A DNA stretch of 64,000 nucleotides from Patagioenas fasciata (taxonomy: Eukaryota; Chordata; Aves; Columbiformes; Columbidae): contig NW_027288510.1 in assembly GCF_037038585.1 (NCBI RefSeq), positions 1,555,001 to 1,619,000 of the forward strand. The letters run 5' to 3'. Below are positions 13,601-28,600 of the stretch, one piece after another; the stretch's first letter is position 1; each line of letters opens with the position of its first letter. The notes beneath the pieces are model-generated. The model had not been told where the DNA came from and made no database searches. It saw only the letters and a program-made list of their open reading frames with translations. Position numbers and translations under genes: made by a program.

Positions 13601-16600
13601 TCCCCACGGCCCATTGTGGCACCATGGGGACCCCCTTTTGTCACTGGGGCCCATTGTGACATCCCAGCACCCCACTTTGTCCCCAGGGCTTATTGTGACA
13701 CCATGGGGACCTCCCTTGTCCCCAGGGCCCACTGTGACATCCCATGACCCCCATTTGTCCCCAGTGCTATTGTCAAATCCTGGGGACCCCCTTTGTCCCC
13801 AGGGGCCATTGTGGCACCATGGGGAATCCCTTTGTCACTGGGACCCATTGTGACATCCCAGGACTCCACATTGTCCCCAGGACCCATTGTGACACTATGG
13901 GGACCCCCCCTTGTTCCCAGGGCCCATTGTGACACCATCGACACCCCCCTTGTCCGCAGGGGTCATTGTGACATCCTGGGGACCCTCCTTGTCCCCAGAG
14001 CCCATTGTGACATCCAGGGGACCCCCTTTCTCCCCAGGGCCCATTGTGACATCGCAGGACCCCCCTGGTCCCCAGGGCCCATTGTGACATCCTGGGGATC
14101 CCTCTTTGTCCCCAGGGTCCATTGTGACATCCTGGGCAACTCCATTGTCCCCAGGGCCCATTGTAACATCGCAGGACCCCCCTGGTCCCCAGGGCCCACT
14201 GTGACATCCTGGGGATCCCCCTTTGTCCCCAGGGTCCATTGTGACATCCTGGGCAACCCCATTGTCCCCAGGGCCCATTGTGACATCTGGGGGACCCCCT
14301 TGTCCCCAGGACCCATCGTGGCACCGTGGGGACCCTCCTTGTCACTTGGGCCCATTGTGACACCATGGGGACCTCCCCTTTGTCCCCAGTGCCCATTGTG
14401 ACATCCTGCGGACCCCCCTTTGTCTCCAGGGCCCATTTTGACATTCAGGGGACCCACCATTGTTCCCAGGGCCCATTGTGACCTTCAAGGGACCCCCATT
14501 GTTCCCAGGGCCCATTGTGACGTCCTGGGGAGCCCCCTCTGCTCCCAAGGCTCATTGTGACTTTCAGGGGATCCCCCCTTGTACCCAGGGCTGATTGTGA
14601 CGTCGTAGGGCCCCTCTTTGTACCCAGGGCCCATGGTGACATCCTGGGGAACCCCCTTGTTCCCCGGGCCCATTGCGATGTCCTGGGACCCCCCATTGTC
14701 CCCATGGCCCATTGTGACATCCTGGGGATCCCTCCTTGTCCCCAGGGCCCATTGTGACGTCCCAGGACCCCCCATTGTCCCCAGGGCCTATTGTGACATC
14801 CTCTGCACCCCCTTGTCCCCAGGGCCCATTGTGACATTCAGGGGACACCTCTTTGTCCCCAGGGCCCATTGTGACATCCTGGGGACCCCCCCTTGTCCCC
14901 AGGGCCCATTGTGACGTCCCAGGACCCCCCATTGTCCCCAGGGCCCATTGTGACATCCTGGGGATCCCTGCTTGTCCCCAGGGCCCATTGTGACGTCCCA
15001 GGACCCCCCCATTGTCCCCAGGGCCCATTGTGACATTCAGGGGACCCCCTTTGTCACTGGGGCCCATTGTGACATCCCAGGACCCCACATTGTCCCCAGG
15101 GCCCATTGTGACATCCTGGGGACCCCTCTTTGTCCTAAGGACCCATTGTGACGTCCCAGGACCCTGCATTGTCCCCAGAGCCCATTGTGACATCCTGGAG
15201 ACACCCTTTGTCCCCAGGACCCATTGTGACGTCCCAGGACCCCCCATTGTCCCCAGGGTTCATTCTTACATCCTGGGGACCCCCTTGTCCCCAGGACCCA
15301 TCGTGACACCATGGGGACCCTCCTTGTCACTGGGGACCCATTGTGACACCATGGAGACCCCTCCTTGTCCTCAGGGCCCATTGTGACATTCTGGGCATCC
15401 CCCTTTGTCACCCGGGACCATAGTAACACCGTGGGGACCCCCTTTGTCCCTAGGGCCTATTGTTACGTCCCAGGACCCCCCATTGTTCCCAGGGCCCATT
15501 GTGACACCTTGGGGACCCCCTTGTCACTGGGGACCCATTGTGACACCATGGGGACCACCCCTTGTCCTCAGGGCCTATTGTGAACATCCTGGGGAACCTC
15601 CATTGTCCCCAGAGTCCATTGTGAGTTCCTGGGGACCCCCTTGTCCCCAGGTCCCATTGTGACATCCTGGGGAGTCTCTTTGTCCCCAGGGCCCATTGTG
15701 ACATCCTGGGGACCCCCTTTGTCCCCAGGGCCCATGGTGACATCCTGGGGACCTCCTTGTCCGCAGGACCCATCCTGGCACCGTGGGGACCTCCCTTGTC
15801 ACTGGGGACCCTTTGTGACACCATGGGGACCTCCCATTGTCCTCAGGGCCCATTGAGACATCCTGGGGACCCCCTTTGTCACTGGGGACCCATTGTGACA
15901 TCCCAGGAACCCCATTGTCCCAAGGGCCCATTGTGACATCCTAGGGACCTCCCTTTGTCCCCAGGGCTCATTGCGGCACCATGGGGACCCCCTTTGTCAC
16001 TGTGTCACATTGTGATATCCAAGAACCCCACTTTGTCCCCAAGGCCCATTTTGACATCCTGGGGACCCCCTTTCTCCCCAGGGCCCATTGTGACATTCAG
16101 GGGACCCCCCCCCTTGTCCCCAGGGCCCATTGTGACTTCCCAGGACCCCCCATTGTCCCTAGAGCCCATTGTGACATCCTGGGGATCCCTCCTTGTCCCC
16201 AGGGCCCATTGTGACATCCTGGGGATCCCTCCGTGTCCCCAGGGCCCATTCTGACGTCCCAGGATCCCCCATTGTCCCCAGGGCCCATTGTGACATTCAG
16301 GGGACCCCCTTTGTCACTGGGGCCCATTGTGACATCCCAGGACCCCACATTGTCCCCAGGGCCCATTGTGACATTCAGGGGTCCCCCCCTTGTCCCCAGG
16401 ACCCATTGTGATGTCCCAGGACCCCTCATTGTCCCCACGGCCCGTTGTGACATCCTGGGTACCCCCCTTTGTCACTGGGGCTCATTGAGACATCGTGGGG
16501 ACCAACTTTGTCCCCAGGGCCCATTGTGACGTCCCAGGACCTCCCGTTGTCCCCAGTGTCCATTGTGACATCCGAGGAGCCCACTTTGTCCCCAGGACCC

Positions 16601-19600
16601 ATTTTGATATTGAGGGGAACCACGTTTGTCCCCAGAGCCCATTGTGACACCATGGGGACCCCCCCTTGTCACTGGGGACCCATTGTGACACCATGGAGAC
16701 CCCTGCTTGTCCTCAGGGTCCATTGTGACATCTTGGGCACCTCCCATTGTCCCCAGGACCCATTGTGACATCCTGGGGACCCCCTTGCTCCCAGGGCCCA
16801 TTGTGGCACCATGGGGACATCCCCTTTGTCCCCAGGGCCCATTGTGACATTCCAGGACCCCCCATTGTCCCCAGGGCCCATTGTGACATCCACTGCACCC
16901 CCTTGTCCCCAGGGCCCATTGTGACATTCAGGGGACCCCTCTTTGTCCCCAGGGCCCATTGTGACATCCTGGGGACCCCCCCTTGTCACTGGGGCCCATT
17001 GTGACGTCCCAGGACCCCCCATTGTCCCCAGGACCCATTGTGACATCCTGGGGATCCCTCCTTGTCCTCAGGGTCCATTGTGACGTCTTAGGACCCCCCA
17101 TTGTCCCCAGGGCCCATTGTGACATTCAGGGGACGCCTCTTTGAAACCCAGGGCACATTGTGACATCCTGGGGACCCCCCCTTGTCCCCAGAGCCCATTG
17201 TGACGTCACAGGACCCCCCATTGTCCCCAGGGCCCATTGTGACATCCTGGGGATCCCTCCTTGTCCCCAGGGCCCATTGTGACGTCCCAGGACACCCCAT
17301 TGTCCCCAGGGCCCATTGTGACAGTCAGGGGGCCCCTTTGTCACTGGGGCCCATTGTGACATCCCAGGACCCCACATTGTCCCAAGGACCTATTGTGACA
17401 TCCTGGGGACCCCACTTGTCCCCAGGACCCATTGTGACACTATGGGGACCCCCCTTGTTCCCAGGGCCCATTGTGACATCCTGGGTACCACCCTTGTCCG
17501 CAGGGCTCATTGTGACGTCCCAGGACCCCCCATTGTCCCCAGGGCCCATTGTGACATCCTGGGGATCCCTCCTTGTCCGCAGGGCCCATTGTGACGTCCC
17601 AGGAACCCCCATTGTCCCCAGGGTCCATTGTGACATCCTCGGCACCCCCTTGTCCCCAGGGCCCATTGTGACATTCAGGAGACCCCCTTTGTTCCCAGGG
17701 CCCATTGTGACATCCTGGGGACCCCCTCTTGTCACTGGGGCCCATTGTGATGTCCCAGGACCCCCCATTGTCCCCAGGGCCCATTGTGACATTCAGGGGA
17801 CCCCTCTTTGTCCCCAGGACCCACTGTGAAGTCAAAGGACCCCCCATTGTCCCCAGGGCCCATTGTGACATCCTGGGGATCCCTCCTTGTCCCCACGGCC
17901 CATTGTGACATCCTGGGGACCCTCCTTGTCCCCAGGGCCCATTGTGACATTCTAGGGACGCCTCTTTGTCCCCAGGGCCCATTGTGACATCCCAGGACCC
18001 CCCTTTGTCCCCAGGGCCCATTGTGACATCCTGAGGACCCCCCTTGTCCCCAGGGCCCATTGTGACATCCTGGGGATCCCTCCTTGTCCTCAGGGCCCAT
18101 TGTGACGTCCCAGGACCGCCCATTGTCCCCAGGACCCATTGTGACATTCAGGGGACCCCCTTTGTCACTGGGGCCCATTGTGACATCCCAGGACCCCACA
18201 TTGTCCCCAGGGCCCATTGTGACATCCTGGGGACCCCACTTGTCCCCAGGACCCATTGTGACACTATGGGGAACCCCCTTGTCCCCAGGGCCCATTGTGA
18301 CGTCCTGGGTACCACCCTTGTCCGCAGGGCTCATTGTGACGTCCCAGGACCCCCCATTGTCCCCAGGGCCCATTGTGACATCCTGGGGATCCCTCCTTGT
18401 CCGCAGGGCCCATTGTGACGTCCCAGGACCCCCCATTGTCCCCAGGGCCCATTGTGACATCCTCGGCACCCCCTTGTCCCCAGGGCCCATTGTGACATTC
18501 AGGGGACCCCTCTTTGTCCCCAGGGCCCATTGTGACATCCTGGGGACCCCCTCTTGTCACTGGGGCCCATTGTGACGTCCCAGGACCCCCCATTGTCCCC
18601 AGGGCCCATTGTGACATTCAGGGGACCCCTCTTTGTCCCCAGGGGCCATTGTGACGTCTAACGACCCCCCATTGTCCCCAGGGCCCATTGTGACATCCTG
18701 GGGATCCCTCCTTGTCCTCAGGGCCCATTGTGACGTCCCAGGACCGCCCATTGTCCCCAGGGCCCATTGTGACATTCAGGGGACCCCTCTTTGTCCCCAG
18801 GGCCCATTGTGACATCCCAGGACCCCCCTTTGTCCCCAGGGCCATTGTGAAATCCTGGGGACCCCTTTTGTCCCCAGGGCCCATTGTGGCACCATGGGGA
18901 ACCCCTTTGTCACTGGGGGCCATTGTGACATTCCAGGATTCCACTTTGTCCCCAGGGCTTATTGTGACATCTGGGGGACGCCCTTGTCCCCAGGACCCAT
19001 CGTGGCACCGTGGGGACCCTCCTTGTCACTTGGGCCCATTGTGACGTCCCAGGACCCCCCATTGTCCCCAGGGCCCATTGTGACATCCTGCGGACCCCCC
19101 GTTGTCCCCAGGGCCCATTGTGACATTCAGTGGACCCACAATTGTCCTCAGGGCCCATTGTGACGTCCCAGGACCCCCCATTGTCCCCAGGGCCCATTGT
19201 GACATCCTCAGCACCCCCTTGTCCCCAGGGCCCATTGTGGCATTCAGGGGACCCCTCTTTTTCCCCAGGGCCCATTGTGACATCCTGGGGACCCCCCTTG
19301 TCCCCAGGGCCCATTGTGACGTCCCAGAACCCGCCATTGTCCCCAGGGCCCATTGTGACATCCTGGGGATCCCTGCTTGTCCCCAGGGCCCATTGGGACG
19401 TCCCAGGACCCGCTATTGTCCCCAGGGCCCATTGTGACATCCTGGGGATCCCTCCTAGTCCCCAGGGCCCATTGGGACCTCCCAGGACCCCCATTGTCCC
19501 CAGGGCCCATTGTGACATTCAGGGGCCCCCGTTTGTCACTGGCGCCCATTGTGACATCCCAGGACCCCACTTGTCCCCAGGACCCATTGTGACACTATAG

Positions 19601-22600
19601 GGACCCCTCCTTGTGCCCAGTGACCATTGTGACACCGTGGGTACCACCCTTGTCCGCACGGCCAATTGTGACATCCTAGGGACACCCCCTTGTCCCCAGG
19701 GCCCATTTTGACATTCAGGGGACCCCCCATTGTCCCCAGGGCCCATTGTGAAATTCAGGGGACCCCTCTTTGTCCCCAGGGCCCATTGTGACATCCTGGG
19801 GATCCCTCGTTGTCCCCAGGGCCCATTGTGACGTCCCAGGACCCCCCATTGTCCCCAGGACCTATTGTGACATTCAGGGGAGCCCCTTTGTCACTGGGGC
19901 CCATTGTGACACCATGGAGACCCTCGCTTGTCCTCAGGGTCCATTGTGACATCCTGGGCACCCCCCATTTTCCGCAGGACCCATTGTGACATCCTGGCCA
20001 CCCCCTTGCTCCCAGGGCCCGTTGTGGCACCATGGGGACACCCCCTTTGTCCCCAGGACCCATTGTGACATCCCAGGACCCCCCTTTGTCCCCAGGGCCA
20101 TTGTAGCACCATGGGGACCCCCTTTGACCCCAGGGCACATTGTGGCACCATGGCAACCCCTTTTGTCCCCAGGGCCCATTGTGACATTCTTGGACCCCAC
20201 TTTGTCCCCAGGGCCTATTGTGACACCATGCGGACCCCTCCTTGTCACTGGGGACCCATTGTGACACCATGGGGACCCCCCCTTGTCCTCAGGACTCATT
20301 CTCACATCCTGGACACCCCCCATTGTCCCCAGGGCCCATTGTGACATCCACTGCACCCCCTTGTCCCCAGGGCCCATTGTGACATTCAGGGGACCCCTCT
20401 TTGTCCCCAGGGCCCATTGTGACATCCTGGGGACCCCCCCTTGTCCCCAGGGCCCATTGAGACGTCCCAGGACCCCCCACTGTCCCCAGGGCCCATTGTG
20501 ACATTCAGGGGACCCCCTTTGTCCCCAGGGCCCATTCTGATACCGTGGGGACCCCCTTTGTCCCCAGGGCCCATTGTGACATTCAGGGGACGCTCTTTGT
20601 CCACAGGGCCCATTGTGACATCCTGGGCACCCTCCTTGTCCCCAGAGCCCATTGTGACATCCCGGGGACCCCCTTTGTCCCCAGGGCCCATTGTGGCACC
20701 ATGAGGACCCTCTTTGTCACTGGGGCCCATTGTGACATCACAGGACCCCCCTTTGTCCCCAGGGCCCATTGTGACATCCTGGGGACCCTCCTTGTCCCCA
20801 GAGCCCATTGTGACATCCCAGGACCCCACTTTGTCCCCAGGGCTTATTGTGACACCATGGGGATCTCCCTTGTCCCCAGGGCCCATTGTGACATCCCATG
20901 ACCCCCCTTTGTCCCCAGTGCTATTGTGAAATCCTGGGGACCCCTTTTGTCCCCAGGGCCCATTGTGACACCGTGGGGAACCCCTTTGTCACTGGGGGCC
21001 ATTGTGACATTCCAGGATTTCACTTTGTCCCCAGGGCTCGTTCTGACACCTTGGGGACTCCCATTGTCCCCAGGGCCCATTGTGACATCCTGGGCAACCC
21101 CATTGTCCCCAGGGCCCATTGTGACATCCTGGGGACCCCCATTGTCCCCAAGGCCCATTGTGACATTCCAGGACCCCCCATTGTCCCCAGGGCCCATTGT
21201 GACATCCACTGCACCCCCTTGTCCCCAGGGCCCATTGTGACATTCAGGGGACCCCTCTTTGTCCCCAGGGCCCATTGTGACATCCTGGGGACCCCCGTTG
21301 TCACTGGGGCCCATTGTGACGTCACAGGACCCCCCATTGTCCCCAGGGCCCATTGTGACATCCTGGGGATCCCTCCTTGTCCCCAGGGCCTATTGTGACG
21401 TCCCAGGACCCCCCATTGTCCTCCGGACCCATTGTAACATTCAGGGAACCCCTTTGTCACTTGGGCCCATTGTGACATCCCAGGACCGCCCATTGTCCCC
21501 AGGACCCATTGTGACATCCTGGGGACCCCATTTTCCCCAGGACCCATTGTGACCCTATGGGGACCCCCCCTTGTTCCCAGGGCCCATTGTGACACCGTGG
21601 GTACCACCCTTGACCGCAGGGCTCATTGTGACATCGCAGGACCCCCCTTTGTCCCCAGAGCCCATTGTGACATACAGGGGACCCCCTTTGTCCCCAGGGC
21701 CCATTGTGACATCGCAGGACCCACCCTGGTCCCCAGGGCCCATTGTGACATCCTGGGCACCCCTTTTGTCCACACGGCCCATTGTGGCACCATGGGGACC
21801 CCCTTTGTCACTGGGGCCCATTGTGACATCCCAGGACCCCACTTTGTCCCCAGGGCTGATTGTGACGTCCCAGGGCCCCTCTGTGTCCCCAGGGCCCATT
21901 GTGACACTTTAGGGACCCCTCTTTGTCCCCAGGGCCCATTGTGACATCCTGGAGACCCCCCCTTGTTCCCAGGGCTCATTGTGACTTTCAGGGGATCCCC
22001 CCTTGTCCCCAGGGCTGATTGTGACGTCCTAGGGCCCCTCTGTGTCCCCAAGGCCCATTGTGACGTCCCAGGACCCTCCTTGTCCCCAGGGCCCATTGTG
22101 ACATCCTCGGCACCCCCTTGTCCCCAGGGCCCATTGTGACATTCAGGGGACCCCTCTTTGTCCCCAGGGCCCATTGTGACATCCTGGGGACCCCCTCTTG
22201 TCCGCAGGGCCCATTGTGACGTCCCAGGACCCCCCATTGTCCCCAGGGCCCATTGTGACATCCTGGGGATCCCCCCTTGTCACCAGGGCCCATTGTGACA
22301 TTCAGGGGACCCCCCTTTGTCTCCAGGACATATTGTGAGACCGTGGGGACCTCATTAGTCCCCAGGGCCCATTGTGACGTCCCAGGACCCCCAATTGTCC
22401 CCAGGGCCCATTGTGACATTCACGGGACCCCCCATTGTCCCCAGGGCCCATTCTGATATGATGGGGACCGCCTTTGTCTCCAGGGCCCATTGTGACATCC
22501 TGGGGACCCTCCTTGTCCCCAGAGCCCATTGTGACATCCAGGGGAACCCCCTTGTCCCCAGGGCCCATTGTGGCACCATGGGGACCCCTTTGTCACTGGG

Positions 22601-25600
22601 GCCCATTGTGACATCCCAGGACCCCCCTTTGTCCCCAGGGCCCATTGTGACATCCTGGGGACCCCCATTGTCCCTAGGGCCCATTGTGACATTACAGGAC
22701 CCCCCATTGTCCCCAGGGCCCATTGTGACATCCACTGCACCCCCTTGTCCCCAGGGCCCATTGTGACATTCAGGGGACCCGCCATTGTCCCCAGGGCCCA
22801 TTGTGACATCCTGGGGACCCCCCCTTGTCACTCGGGCCCATTGTGACGTCCCATGACCCCCCATTGTCCCCAGGGCCCATTGTGACATTCAGGGCACCCC
22901 CTTGTCCCCAGGGCCCATTGTGACATTCAGGGGACCCCTCTTTGTCCCCAGGGCCCATTGTGACATCCTGGGGACCCCCCCTGTCACTCGGGCCCATTGT
23001 GATGTCCCAGGACCCCCCATTGTCTCCAGGGCCCCTTGTGACATTCAGGGCACCCCCTTGTCCCCAGGGCCCATTGTGACATTCCAGGGACGCCTCTTTG
23101 TACCCAGGGCACACTGTGACATCCTGGGGACCCCCCCTTATCCCCAGGGCCCATTGTGACATCCCAGGACCCCCCATAGTCCCCAGGGCCCATTGTGACA
23201 TCCTGGGGATCGCTCCTTGTCCCCAGGGCCCATTGTGACGTCCTAGGTCCCCCCATTGTCCCCAGGACCCATTGTGACATTCAGGGGGACCCCCTTTGTC
23301 TCTGGGGCCCATTGTGACATCCCAGGACCCCACATTGTCCCCAGGGCCCATTGTGACATCCTGGGGACCCCACTTGTCCCCAGGACCCATTGTGACACTA
23401 TGGGGACATCCACTTGTGCCCAGGGCCCATTGTGGCACTGTGGGTACCACCCTTGTCCGCAGGGCTCATTGTGACATCCCAGGACCCCCCATTGTCCCTA
23501 GGGCCCATTGTGACATTCAGGGGACCCCCCTTTGTCGCCAGGGCCCATTCTGATACCGTGGGGACCCCGTTTGTCCCCAGGGCCCATTGTGACATCCTGG
23601 GGATCCTCCGTGTCTCCAGAGCCCATTGTGACATCCAGGGGACCCCCTTTGCCCCCAGGGCCCATTGTGGCACCATAGGGACCCACTTTGTCACTGGGGC
23701 CCATTGTGACATCCCAGGACCCCCCCTGGTCCCCAGGGCCCATTGTGACATCCGGCGGACCCCCCTTTGTCCCTAGGGCCCATTGTGACATCCTGGGGAC
23801 CCGTTTCTCCCCACGGCGTATTGTGGCACCATGGGGACTCCCCCTTGTCACTGGGGGCCCATTGTGACACCATGGAGACCCCTGCTTGTCCTCAGGGTCC
23901 ATTGTGACATCCTGGGCACCCCCTTGCTCCCAGGGCCCATTGTGGCACCATGGGGATACCCCCTTGTCCCCAGGGCCCATTGTGACATTCTAGGACCCCA
24001 CTTTGTCCCCAGGGCCTATTGTGACACCATGGGGACCCCTCCTTGTCCTCAGGACTCATTCTCACATCCTGGGTACCCCCCATTGTCCCCAGGGCCCATT
24101 GTGACATCGTGGGGACCCCACTTGTCCCCAGGGTCCATTGTGACACTATGGGGACCCCCCCTTGTGCCCAGGGCCCATAGTGACACCGTGGGTACCACCC
24201 TTGTCTGCAGGGCTCATTGTGACATCCCAGGACCCCCCATTGTCCCCAGGGCCCATTGTGGCATTCAGGGGACCCCCTTTGTCCCCAGAGCCCATTGTGA
24301 CATGCTGGGGACGCTCTTTGTCCCCAGGGCCCATTGTGACATCCTGGGGACCCCCTTTGTCCCCAGGGCCCATTGTGGCACCATAGGGACCCCCTTTGTC
24401 ACTGGGGCCCATTGTGACATCTCAGGACCCCCCCTGGTCCCCAGGCCCCATTGTGACATCCTGGGGACCCCCTTTGTCCCAGGACTTCATTGTGACATCC
24501 TGGGGACCCCCCTTGTTCTCAGGGTCCATTGTGACAGCCCAGGACCTTACATTGTCCCCAGGGCCCATTGTGTTACCTGGGGGAACCCCTTGTTCCCAAG
24601 GCCCATTGTGACATCCTGGGGACCCACCCTTGTCCCCAGGGCCCATTGTGACATCCCAGGACCCCCCATTGTCCCCAGGGCCCATTGTGACATCCTCGGC
24701 ACCCCCTTGTCCCCAGGGCCCATTGTGACATTCAGGGGACCCCTCTTTGTCCCCAGGGCCCATTGTGACATCCTGGGGATCCCTCCTTGACCCCAGGGCC
24801 CATTGTGACGTCCCAGGACCCCCCATTGTCCCCAGGACCTATTGTGACATCCTGGCCACCCCCTTGCTCCCAGGGCCCATTGTGGCACCATGGGGACACC
24901 CCCTTGTCCCCGGTGCCCATTGTGACATCCCAGGACCCCCCTTTGTCCCCAGGAGCCATTGTAGCACCATGGGGACCACTTTTGTCCCCAGGGCCCATTG
25001 TGACATTCTAGGACCCCACTTTGTCCCCAGGGCCTATTGTGACACCATGGGGACCCCTCCTTGTCCTCAGGACTCATTCTCACATCCTGGGCACCCGCCG
25101 TTGTCCCCAGGGCCCATTGTGACATCCTGGGGACCCTCATTGTCCTCAGGGTCCATTGTGACATCCTGGGCACCCCCCATTTTCCCCAGGACCCGTTGTG
25201 ACATCCTGGCCACCCCCTTGCTCCCAGGGCCCGTTGTGGCACCATGGGGACACCCCCTTTGACCCCAGGGCCCATTGTGGCACCATGGCAAGCCCTTTTG
25301 TCCCCAGGGCCCATTGTGACATTCTTGGACCCCACTTTGTCCCCAGGGCCTATTGTGACACCATGGAGACACCTCCTTGTCACTGGGGACCCATTGTGAC
25401 ACTATGGGGACCCCCCCTTGTCCTCAGGACTCATTCTCACATCCTGGACACCCCCCATTGTCCCCAGGGCCCATCGTGACATCCACTGCACCCCCTTGTC
25501 CCCAGGGCCCATTGTGACATTCAGGGGACCCCTCTTTGTCCCCAGGGCCCATTGTGACATGCTGGGGACGCTCTTTGTCCCCAGGGCCCATTGTGACATC

Positions 25601-28600
25601 CTGGGGACCCCCTTGTCCCCAGTGCCTATTGTGAAATCCTGGGCACCCCCTTTGTCCCCAGGGCCCATTGTGACATTCCAGGACACCCCTTGTCCCCAGG
25701 GCCCATTGTGAAATCCTGGGGACCTCCTTTGTCCCCAGGGCCCATTGTGACGTCCCAGGACCCCCCTTTGTCCCCAGGGCCCATTGTGACAGGGTGGGGA
25801 CTCCCTTTGTCCCCAGGGCCCATTGTGACATCTCAGGATCCCCCTTTGTCCCCAGGGCCCATTGTGACATCTCAGGACACCCCAATTGTTTCCAGGGCCC
25901 ATTGTGACATCCTGGGGACCGCCCAGTTGTCTCCAGGGCCCATTGTGGCATCCTGGGTACCCCTTTTATCCCCGGGGCCCATTGTGACATCCTGGGGACT
26001 CCCCTTGTCACTGGGGACCCATTGTGACACCATGGGGACCACCCCTTTCTCCCCAGTGCCCATTGTGACATCCTGGGGACCCCTTTGTCCCCAGAGCCCA
26101 TTGTGACATCCTGGTGAGCCCCCTTTGTCCCCAGGGCCCATTGTGACATCCCAGGACCCCCCTTTGTCACCAGGGCCCATTGTGACGTCCCAGGACCCCT
26201 CTTTGTCCCCAGGGCCCATTGTGACATCCCCGGACCCCCCATTGTCCCCAGAGCCCATTGTGACATCCTTGGGACCCCCATTGTCCCCAGGGCCCATTCT
26301 GACATTCAGGGGACAGCCTTTTTCCCAAGGGCCCATTGTGACACCATCGGGACCCCCGTTGTCCCCAGGGCCAATTGTGACACCATGGGGACCCTCCTCG
26401 TCACTGCGGACCCATTGTGACACCATGGGGACCTGCCCTTGTCCCCAGGGCCCATTGTGACATCCTGGGGACCCTCTTGTCCCCAGGGCCCATAGTTGCA
26501 CCCTGGGGACCCCCTCTTTATTCCCAGTGCCCATTGTGACATCCCAGGACCCCCCTATGTCCCCAGGGCCCATTGTGACACCATGGGGACACCCCTTTGA
26601 CTCCAGGGCCCATTGTCACATCCCAGGACCTCCCAATTGTCCCCAGGGCCCATTGTGACATCCTGGGGACCCGCCCTTGTCCGCAGGGCCCATTGTGACG
26701 TCCCCGGACCCCCCATTGTCCCCAGACCCATTGTGACATCTTGGGGACCCCCTTTGTCCCCAGGGCCCATTGTGACATTCAGGGGACAGCCTTTGTCCCA
26801 AGGGCCCATTGTGACACCGTTGGAATCCCCGTTGTCCTCAGAGCCCATTGTGACATCCTGGGAACCCCCTTTGTGCCCAGGGCCCACTGTGACATTTCAG
26901 GACCCCACTTTGTCCCCAGGGCCCATTGTGACATCCTGGAGACGCCCTTTGTCCCCAGAGCCCGTTGTGACATCTAAGGACCCCCCAATTGTGCCCAGGG
27001 CTCATTGTGACATCCCAGGACCCCCCATTGTCCCCAGGGCCCATTGTGATGTCCTAGGCCCCCCCTTTGTCCCCAGGGCCTATTTTGACATCCTGGGGAC
27101 CCCCCTTTGTCCCTAGGGCTCGTTGTGACATCCTGGGGACCTCGTTTGTCACTAGGGTCCATTGTGGCACCATGGGGATGCCCTTTGTCCCCAGGACCCA
27201 TTGTGACATCCTGGGCACCCCCTTTGTCCCCAGGGCCTATTGTGACAGGGTGGGGACTCCCTTTGTCCCTAGGGCCCATTGTGACATCCTGGGGACCTCG
27301 TTTGTCCCCAGGGTCCATTGTGGCACCATGGGGACCCCCTTTGTCCCCAGGGCCCATTGTGAAATCCTGGGGACCCCCTTTGTCCCCAGGACCCATTGTG
27401 ACATCCTGGGCACACCCTTTGTCCCCAGGGCCTATTGTGACAGTGTGGGGACTCCCTTTGTCCCCAGGGTCCATTGTGAAATTCTGGGGACCCCCTTTGT
27501 CCCCAGGGCCCATTGTGACATCCTGGGGACCCCACTTTGTTCCCAGGACCCATTGTGATGTCCACAATGGCCCCGTTGTCCCAAGGGGTCATTGTGACAT
27601 ACTGGGGACCTCCTTTGTCCCCAGGGCCCATTGTGACGTCCCTGGACCCTCCATTTTTCCAAGAGCCCATTGTGACATCCTGGCGACCCCGCTTTTTCCT
27701 CAGGGCCCATTGTGGCACCATGGGGAGCCCCTCTGTCTCCAGGGCCCATTGTGACATTTAGGGGACTCATCTTTGTCCCCAGGGCCCATTGTGACATCCC
27801 AGGACCCCCCTTTGTCCCCAGGGCCCGTTGTGACATCCTGGGGACCTCGTTTGTCACTAGGGTCCATTGTGGCACCATGGGGATGCCCTTTGTCCCCAGG
27901 ACCCATTGTGATATCCTGGGGACCCCCTTTGTCCCCAGGGCCCATTTTGGCACCACAGGGACGCCCTTTGTCACTGGGGCCCATTGTGACATCCCAGGAC
28001 ACCCCTTGTCTCCAGGGCCCTTTGTGACATTCAGGGGACCCCTCTTTGTCCCCAGGGCCCGTTGTTGCATCCTGGGGTCCCCCCTTGTCCCCAGGGCCCA
28101 TTTTGACATTCAGGAGAGCCCTCTTTGTCCCCAGGGCCTGTTGTGACATCCTGGGGACCCCCTTTGTCACTGGGGCCCATTGTGACATCCCAGGACCCCC
28201 CTTTGTCTGCAGGCCCCAATGTGACATTCAGGGGACCCCACTTTGTCTCCAGGGCCCACTGTGACGTCCTAGGACCTCCCTTTGTCCCCAGGGCCCATTG
28301 TGACACCGTGGGGACCCCCTGTTTTCCCCAGGGCCCATTGTGACATCTGGTGGACCCCCTTGTCCCCAGGGCCCATCGTGGAACCGTGGGGACCCTCCTT
28401 GTCACTAGGGCCCATTGTGACACCATGGGGACCACCCCTTTCTCCCCAGTGCCCATTGTGACATCCTGGGGACCCCACTTGTCCCCAGAGCCCATTATCA
28501 CATCCTTGGGACCCCTGTGTCCCCAGGGCCCATTGTGACGTCCCAGGACCCCCCATTGTCCCCAGGGTGCATTGTGACACCGTGGGGACCCCCTTTGTCC

